Part shown: in pieces, positions 7,917 to 12,690 of the stretch | Numbering within the stretch: the stretch's first letter is position 1 | How the letters are laid out: the number at the start of each line of letters is the position of its first letter | NCBI GenBank assembly: GCA_001584585.1 | Contig: LSYV01000046.1 | Coordinates: 758,504 to 771,193 of the forward strand | Direction of reading: 5' to 3' | Length of the DNA stretch: 12,690 bases | DNA from: Gonium pectorale | Lineage: Eukaryota; Chlorophyta; Chlorophyceae; Chlamydomonadales; Volvocaceae | The notes under the pieces: model-generated | Database searches by the model: none | What the model was told of the DNA's origin: nothing | What the model saw: the letters and a program-made list of their open reading frames with translations, nothing else | Made by a program: the position numbers and the translations under genes

Positions 7917-9336
7917 CACACGCACCGAGGCCAACAAGGTTAGGGAAGTCGGGGTCACAATTTGACAGATACAAACGGCTATAGCTCGGCACGGCACGGC
8001 ACGGCTCGGCACGCATGCGCTGCTCCGTGGGACTCATCCATGGCCGTTACGCTGGCGCAGCTGCGCGGGGGCATCGCGACCTCCCCCGCTCCTCGAGTGC
8101 TGCACGTCCTCGCAACGCTGCCTCGTGCCGGCGCCCGCAGCCGCAGGTGACAGCCACCCCGCGCCGCTCTCCCTGCGGAGCGGAGCGCCCAAAATAAAAA
8201 TACATGTGGCCGACCGACATGCCCCCCTTGGCCGGTCAGCGCCCGTGCAGCAGGGTGGCGCGCCGCGCAGGCCACCCACCCGCCCCGCGCCGCGCGACGC
8301 CGTGGCCGACCCACGGGTCGGTCGGCGGGCGATGTGGGCCGTCGTCCCCTTGTGCCGGGCCACCCCAAACCCCCAAACCCCCCGCCGGGACCGCCTCCGC
8401 GAGGACTGCAGCCTCGCAGCACGGCAGGCAGTACAGGGTACAGGGGACAAAGATGGAATGGCCCACGCGCGCTCCACCTGCGGGTTCAGCAGGCGAAGGG
8501 GGCCTGATGCGTCGGGCTTACGGGGGGGCCTCAGGACCATGAGGGCCTGCATGTTCGCCTCGGGGCTATAGCTCCGGCGCGCGAGCCAAGCAGGCGTGCA
8601 TCCCACACAAGTGTCTCAAAAGAATATGCGACCCCTCCCCCTCAATACGACCCTGCCACCTGGAATACACCATCGGGCCGGGCCTCGGCTTTCTCTTGCC
8701 TCCTTCCGCACAGCCGCACACGCGCACGCCCAGATACGCCCCTCGGCAGCGACGCTCTACACGCGAACACGCAATCCCGCACACACACGCCAACACCACA
8801 AGCTTGCCGCGATACCGAAGGCGGGGAGAGGCCCCTAGGTACGGGCGGGCAACCCCCCTAGCTACCGGTATGTATGCACAGCCGGGCCTTTTGGCAGCGC
8901 CTCTCCCAACCCATCGCATCCCTTGCATTGCAAGTACACACCACCGCCGCCGCAGCAGCAGGAGCCCTAAGCACCCACAGGAGTCCCGAGCGTTCCGCAG
9001 GCGCACCCGCGCCCCTCCCGCCGCTCAGACCCTCTCACCCCCAACCGCGCGCACGGCTGCCGCTGAGATGGGTCCGCCCCGGCAGGGCAGGTGCGTGCGA
9101 GAGGCACCGGCAGACCCGCATTCCGCTCCTTCGGGTTGCCTCTGCGCCCCTCCCCGGGAAGCTGGTCCCGCCTCCGGCCCCTAGCGGCCCGCCCGCGGGC
9201 TCATACGCTCCGGGCTTTCCGTCCCAATCAGTCTGCACATCCGCACCCGCTCTATCCGTTGTGGCCCGCAGGCGGAACCCGCCAGCGATCTGACTAGCCC
9301 GCTCACGATACGTCACGACGCAACGGCGGCCGGCGT

Positions 9337-12300
9337 TTAGATCTTGAAGGGCCGGCGGAAGTCACCGCCGCCGCCGCTCTGGCGGCCGGGCGGCCCGCCA
9401 CCCCGTCGGTCCTCCTCGTCCCACTGCCGCCGAGGGTGGTTCCACTCGCTGCCGCGGCCTGGGGTGGTGGCGGTGGTGGAAGATAGGGGGGGGCAGCGGG
9501 CGCATTGGCGGGAGGCGTGTGTCATAAACGTGAGAACAGCGTGTTTAAAACGAGGCTAGCAAACGGACAGCAAGCCAGCAACCTAACCGGCAGCCCTTCG
9601 ACCCCAAACGAACCCACTAGGGACTTGAACCCCTTGCAGGCTGGGCTGGTCTGGGCTGAAGCGCTGGACTGAGGCGTGTGTGTGTGTGTTCGTGTGTGAG
9701 GGATGAGGGGGAGGGGCGCTACGGGGGCGTTTCCACGGTGGCAGCCGTGGAAACGACTCCAGCGCGGCACTTGGGCGTGGGGTCCTAGTCCTGTGATGGA
9801 GCGAATGAGACCCCCTCCCGACCCCGCCCCGAGACCGCCTGCGCGGTGACCCGCGGGGCTGCACACCCTGCTCCCTACCCCGCTGGAGGGTAGAGGGTTG
9901 GAAGGCATTCTCAGTAGAGAAGCCCTGGTGGAGCGGGGGACCCTACCCGGCGGGCTCCACCCGGGTGTACGGCGGCTGGGGTCCCACTCGTTGCCTCCGA
10001 AACCGTCGTCATCGTCCCGCGAGCTGCCGTACCCCGTACGGGACGGGCCGTACGGGCTGCGGGTCTGCCTCTCCACCTGCCGTGCGGGCAGCAAGGGGGG
10101 GTTCGGCCGAATCAGTCGGGTCGGCGGGGGAGCAGAGCGGATCCAAGGGGGCGCGCTTGGGGGGCGGGGAGACGCTGCGTGCCGTGGGAGCATTTCGAGG
10201 CACGTGTAACAGCACTGGCCCACTGGCCCGTTCCTAAAAGCCATTGAATGCGAACGGGCAAGGCAAGGCCGCGCAGGCACCACCCAGCCCGGTCGCGTAC
10301 TGCGTGCCTCCCCGGCCCCGCCCAGCGGGGCAGGTACGTTGCGGCCATTACCCGCATTGCCGGAGAGGCCTGTCGCCTTTCCGAGCTGCGACCTCAAGGC
10401 GTGCCCGCCCGCCCGGCCACCCGCAAACACGACCCCACCCCCTACATCTAACTTGCTTGGTCACTTCGCCCTTCCGAGAGAGCCACTTCGCCCTCCACGC
10501 ACGACCGAACACCCACAGGACAGGACCTTCGCGGCGCTGCGGGCGAAGTCTCGCACGTCGCCAACGCAGCACCCTCATCCCTCCCGGCTCCCTGGTTCCA
10601 TAAGCGTGTGCCATGCAGTACAGGCCAAAATGAGCCCAGGCATCTCCTCCCGCCCGCGCCCCCGCCCCCGCCCGCTCTCGCTCCCCCCTCGTGCCAGTGC
10701 CATGGCGTTCAGGCCAGGCCACCGCGCCCACCTGTCGGAACCAGGAGTCGCTGGTGGAGTTGCCCCACGGGTCGGTGCGGCCGCTCTGCCAGGCGCGCAG
10801 CGAGCCGGGGCCGCTCCTGCGCGGTTGCGGTGGTGGCGGGTCGAGAGGAGCGGGATTAGTTAACGGGGTTGACACGGCAGAAAGCGTACCATACCCCGCA
10901 TGAGTAGCTAGGCGCACGTGGGGAGCTGCGGCAGGAGTGTAGGGTTTGGCCTCCGTCTCATCCACGGTCGTTGTGCCCCCGTTGCCGCTGTTCCTCCCCT
11001 CTCTCCCAGTCTCACACCGACGTCCCGGCTGCCTTATACACCCTCAGGCCCCTTCCGCTGCCGTGCCCGCCTCCGCCTCCGCCCCAACCCCCACCCCACC
11101 CCCTGCTCTGCCTCCTCCACCCCCGCGGCGCCGACTCACTCACCAACAAGCAACAACCCACCCGACCAGCTTCCCCAACCTAACCCGCCCTTGCCACACG
11201 CACCTACAACACCACGCACCAGACCGCGCCCGACCGCACCACCCACATGAACTTTGCCAGCTCCTGCAGCAACTCCTCCTGCGTCTTCCAGTTGGGGTCC
11301 CGCCCCCCGTCCTCGTCCTCGTCGTCCGCGCCGCTGCTGCCGCCCCCGCCCTCCCGCTCGTCGCCAAAGTCGTCGCTGCGACTGCCAGCGTGCCCGTCAT
11401 CCTCGTCCCCGTCGTCAAACGGCCGCGGCCCCGAGGGCCTACTGGGCCGGGCGCCCACGCGCGACCAGCGGAAGGGGCTCCGCCGGTCGTCCTCGTCCTG
11501 GGGTCGCAGGGGGCAGAGGGTCATGGGGGCGGGGCCAAGGTTTGGGGGGTAGAGGGTTGGAAGGCATTCTCAGTAGAGAAGCCCTGGGGCGCATAGGGCT
11601 CCCGACCGATAACAATTGGCTGAGCGCTGAGGGTGGAAGGGAGGGGCCAGGGTCCCCGGTGAGCGCATGCCGGAGCGTATTCCCGATGCTGCTCCCGGTT
11701 GTTGCCGATCCCCCCCCCCAAGGTTTGGGGGGGGGATTCGCATAAGGCGAGGCCTGCGTGGGGAAGGTAGCGGGCGTGATGCGGACAGGAGCCACGCTCG
11801 CGGCTCGGGGGCCAGGATGGAGGGAGTGGCCGCGACGAGGCATGGGAGCGCCCTCGCCATATTGAAATCAGGGTGCTCTAGGCAGGGCCGCCTGGCTCGC
11901 CGCCTCCCTCCCGCCACACTGCATTTGCGCCGGCGTGCACCGTGCCCCCCCCCCTGCCCTCATACCCGCAACCACACCCCCACCGCACTGCACCGGGCCG
12001 CACCTCGTACACGTCGCGGAAGAAGTTGAGCCGCCGTACTCCGCTGTCGATGTCGTACTGCCTGCGCGCCTCGGGGTCCGACAGCACCTCGTACGCGCGG
12101 CTCAGCTGCACAAACGCCTGCGTGGCGTCGTCCTGCGCAGCCGGGGGGGTGGGGGTAGGGGTAGGCACGCGGCCGGCTCGGGTCACGTTGGGGCGCAGCA
12201 CCGGCGCGACTGGATACACTTTCAAAGAGGCGTGTGCCAAAGGCGTGTGCGTGCGCGGTCAGGGGATGCGGCGGGGTTGAGTGGGGTCGGGTCGGGATGG

Positions 12301-12614
12301 GTTGTGGGGTGGCTTGCGTGCGGGCACAGCACCGGAGCTAATGGCTCGTAAGAGGGCGTGTGTGTGGGGAGGGAGGGCGGTGCAGGCTGGGGGCTGCAGC
12401 AGGTGGTGAGGAGGGCGAGGGGCGTGAGGGGGAAAGCGGGCGGCTACCACCACCCCCTCACACAAAGCAGCCCCGCCCCGCTTCCATGTTCAATAAATGT
12501 CCCCACTCCCACCCCCGGCTCCCATCCTTGCACCCAACCCCCGCCTCCCCGTCCCCTGCTCGCCTCCTTGTTGACGTCCGGGTGGATCTCCTTGGCGCGC
12601 CGGCGGAACGCGGC
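9337..12614 (-). CDS. J-domain (DnaJ/Hsp40-like) protein, 5' end off window
   Basis: Likely an Hsp70 co-chaperone: the J domain with HPD stimulates Hsp70 ATPase. Exons in gene order: 12614-12564, 12132-12004, 11497-11247, 10816-10732, 10076-9947, 9458-9337 (TAA at 9339-9337). The join is in phase and gives 255 residues. Residues 1-17 are AAFRRRAKEIHPDVNKE, containing the end of helix II and the HPD loop (11-13). Residues 18-42 (DDATQAFVQLSRAYEVLSDPEARRQYD) are helices III and IV. An acidic Asp/Glu/Gly region follows at about 61-135, then a Trp- and Arg/Gly-rich tail ending FRRPFKI. There is no CxxCxGxG zinc finger, so it is a class C type. J-domain helix I and any targeting peptide lie to the right of the window, so cellular location is unknown. 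The short exon 10816-10732 and the donor at 11246 are the least certain points. Confidence 0.85.
9665..9699. repeat. GT microsatellite
   Basis: An interrupted (GT)n run beginning GGCGTGTGTGTGTGTGTTCG. It lies in the last intron of the J-domain gene and is not coding. Confidence 0.8.
9728..9755. repeat. Perfect hairpin, 11-bp stem
   Basis: The arms CGTTTCCACGG (9728-9738) and CCGTGGAAACG (9745-9755) flank the 6-nt loop TGGCAG. It lies in the last intron of the J-domain gene. Confidence 0.9.
9888..9928. repeat. 41-bp direct repeat, copy 1
   Basis: Identical over 41 bases to 11547-11587. This copy is in the last intron of the J-domain gene, 18 bases past the donor of exon 10076-9947. It contains GGAAGGCATTCTCAGTAGAG. 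The flanks on both sides diverge. Confidence 0.95.
11247..11497 (-). other. J-domain protein exon: acidic middle region
   Basis: Encodes 83 codons from DEDDRRSPFRW to QEELLQELAKF, strongly enriched in Asp, Glu and Gly, with a short amphipathic helix (KTQEELLQELAKF) at the end. The acceptor CCCCAG at 11498 keeps phase 0 with the J domain. Of the three possible GT donors at 11247-11239, only AT|GTGGGT gives phase 2, which fits the next exon's acceptor GCGCAG|GAGC. The function of the acidic region is unknown. Confidence 0.75.
11547..11587. repeat. 41-bp direct repeat, copy 2
   Basis: Perfect match to 9888-9928, here in the intron between the J domain and the acidic exon (12003-11498). It is preceded by CCAAGGTTTGGGGGG (11535-11549), a string that recurs in the hairpin at 11711-11735. 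Confidence 0.95.
11711..11735. repeat. C-run/G-run hairpin
   Basis: Nine C plus AA, a 3-nt loop GGT, then TT plus nine G form an 11-bp stem. It is intronic in the J-domain gene. Long homopolymer runs like this are also prone to sequencing error. Confidence 0.75.
12004..12614 (-). other. J-domain exons: HPD loop and helices III-IV
   Basis: Exon 12614-12564 (17 codons) carries the HPD tripeptide required for Hsp70 stimulation. Exon 12132-12004 (43 codons) carries AYEVLSDPEARRQYD, the most recognisable J-domain signature after HPD. Spliced together, NKE+DDATQAF gives exactly the usual J-domain spacing between HPD and the AYEVLSD helix. This needs a GC donor after NKE. The 431-nt intron between them has no other open coding feature. 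Confidence 0.88.
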
Positions 12615-12690
12615 CTGTGCGGGGAGCGGGTGCAGCACCGCGAACAGTGGGGACGCAGAAACTAGCAGGAGCCCTTTGATGCTCCGGNGG
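12615..12690 (-). other. Right-edge intron of the J-domain gene
   Basis: Sequence upstream of the acceptor CCGCACAG at 12615. I saw no J-domain helix I (the expected Leu/Tyr-rich N-terminal part) here, so the first exon or exons lie outside. One ambiguous base (N) is at 12688. Confidence 0.6.

Larger units (their letters stand above)
7695..9336. other. Intergenic region between the J-domain gene and the P450
   Basis: About 1.6 kb with no exon chain that I can support on either strand. It should hold the 3' UTR of the upstream J-domain gene (from 9336 leftward) and the promoter and 5' UTR of the P450 (ending at 7695). The only TGTAA that I found by eye on the minus strand (the chlorophyte polyadenylation signal) is at 7812-7808, very close to the P450. 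An AT-rich patch (8190-8204, minus-strand TATTTTTATTTT) stands out from the GC-rich surroundings. Short CGGCA repeats occur at 7986-8012. Many open frames exist here, but their residues look like GC-driven noise. Confidence 0.6.
9337..10076 (-). other. J-domain protein C-terminal exons
   Basis: Exon 10076-9947 begins VERQTRSPYGPSR and has GFGGNEWDPSRRTPG. Exon 9458-9337 has GRGSEWNHPRRQWDEEDRR, then a Gly/Arg-rich tail ending FRRPFKI and TAA. The donor GTAGGG at 9946 (phase 1) and the acceptor CCCCAG at 9459 fit. If the intron were retained, the frame from the first exon stays open for more than 400 nt and would give a different C-terminus. Confidence 0.8.

Noticed and set aside
8034..8606. 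190-codon minus-strand open frame with a passable stretch (SPEANMQALMVL, LLNPQVERAW) and an acceptor-like CCCGCAG
   Set aside because: No partner exons with matching phase, no known domain, and most of the frame is Arg/Gly-rich noise. It would be worth a look only if RNA-seq shows transcripts here.
9035..9316. Minus-strand open frame just downstream of the J-domain stop codon as a separate small gene
   Set aside because: No domain, Gly/Arg/Ala-rich, and lies where the 3' UTR of the J-domain gene is expected.
9522..9946. Continuation of the J-domain protein frame through the last intron as the real C-terminus
   Set aside because: A phase-matched donor and acceptor lead to a last exon with a similar EW motif and a TAA. 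The intron frame contains microsatellite and hairpin sequence. Retained-intron isoforms remain possible.
10500..10600. Possible extra J-domain-gene exon reading GDVRDFARSAAK on the minus strand
   Set aside because: No acceptor gives the right phase, and exon 10816-10732 joins directly in phase with exon 10076-9947, so it is not needed.

Overview
The window looks like nuclear DNA of a green alga, most likely a volvocine or Chlamydomonas-type chlorophyte. This is inferred from very high GC, compact exons separated by GC-rich introns of roughly 280-970 bases, donors mostly of the GTGAG/GTGCG type, acceptors of the CGCAG/CACAG type, alanine/glycine/aspartate-rich insertions in the proteins, and many simple repeats. 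The single N at 12688 suggests a draft assembly. I could run no database search, so species and subfamily are open.

Two protein genes can be rebuilt, both on the minus strand and head to tail. (1) From 7694 down to 545 and past the left edge lies a cytochrome P450. Twelve exons join in phase without a stop to give 655 residues: membrane anchor, proline hinge, C-helix WRRGR, I-helix AGFETT, K-helix ETLR, PERW and the haem-binding FGVGARMCVG. Only the last exon or exons are missing, beyond position 1. (2) From the right edge (first visible exon base 12614) down to the TAA at 9337 lies a J-domain (DnaJ/Hsp40 family) protein. Six exons give 255 residues: the second half of a J domain with the HPD motif, an acidic middle, and a C-terminus rich in Gly/Arg and Trp. 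Its N-terminus is outside the window.

Between them, 7695-9336 holds no gene I can support. It should contain the 3' UTR of the J-domain gene and the promoter and 5' UTR of the P450. A 15-bp perfect palindrome with a TGAGTCA (bZIP-type) core lies about 210 bp upstream of the P450 start codon.

The unusual content is mostly intronic: a 350-bp minisatellite of about 44 eight-base units in P450 intron 8, G-rich on the transcribed-sense strand; a 41-bp perfect direct repeat in two introns of the J-domain gene; several perfect hairpins; and two introns, one per gene, that need a GC rather than GT donor. The two genes have no obvious shared function. I found no RNA gene, CRISPR array, complete mobile element or clearly new multi-gene system.
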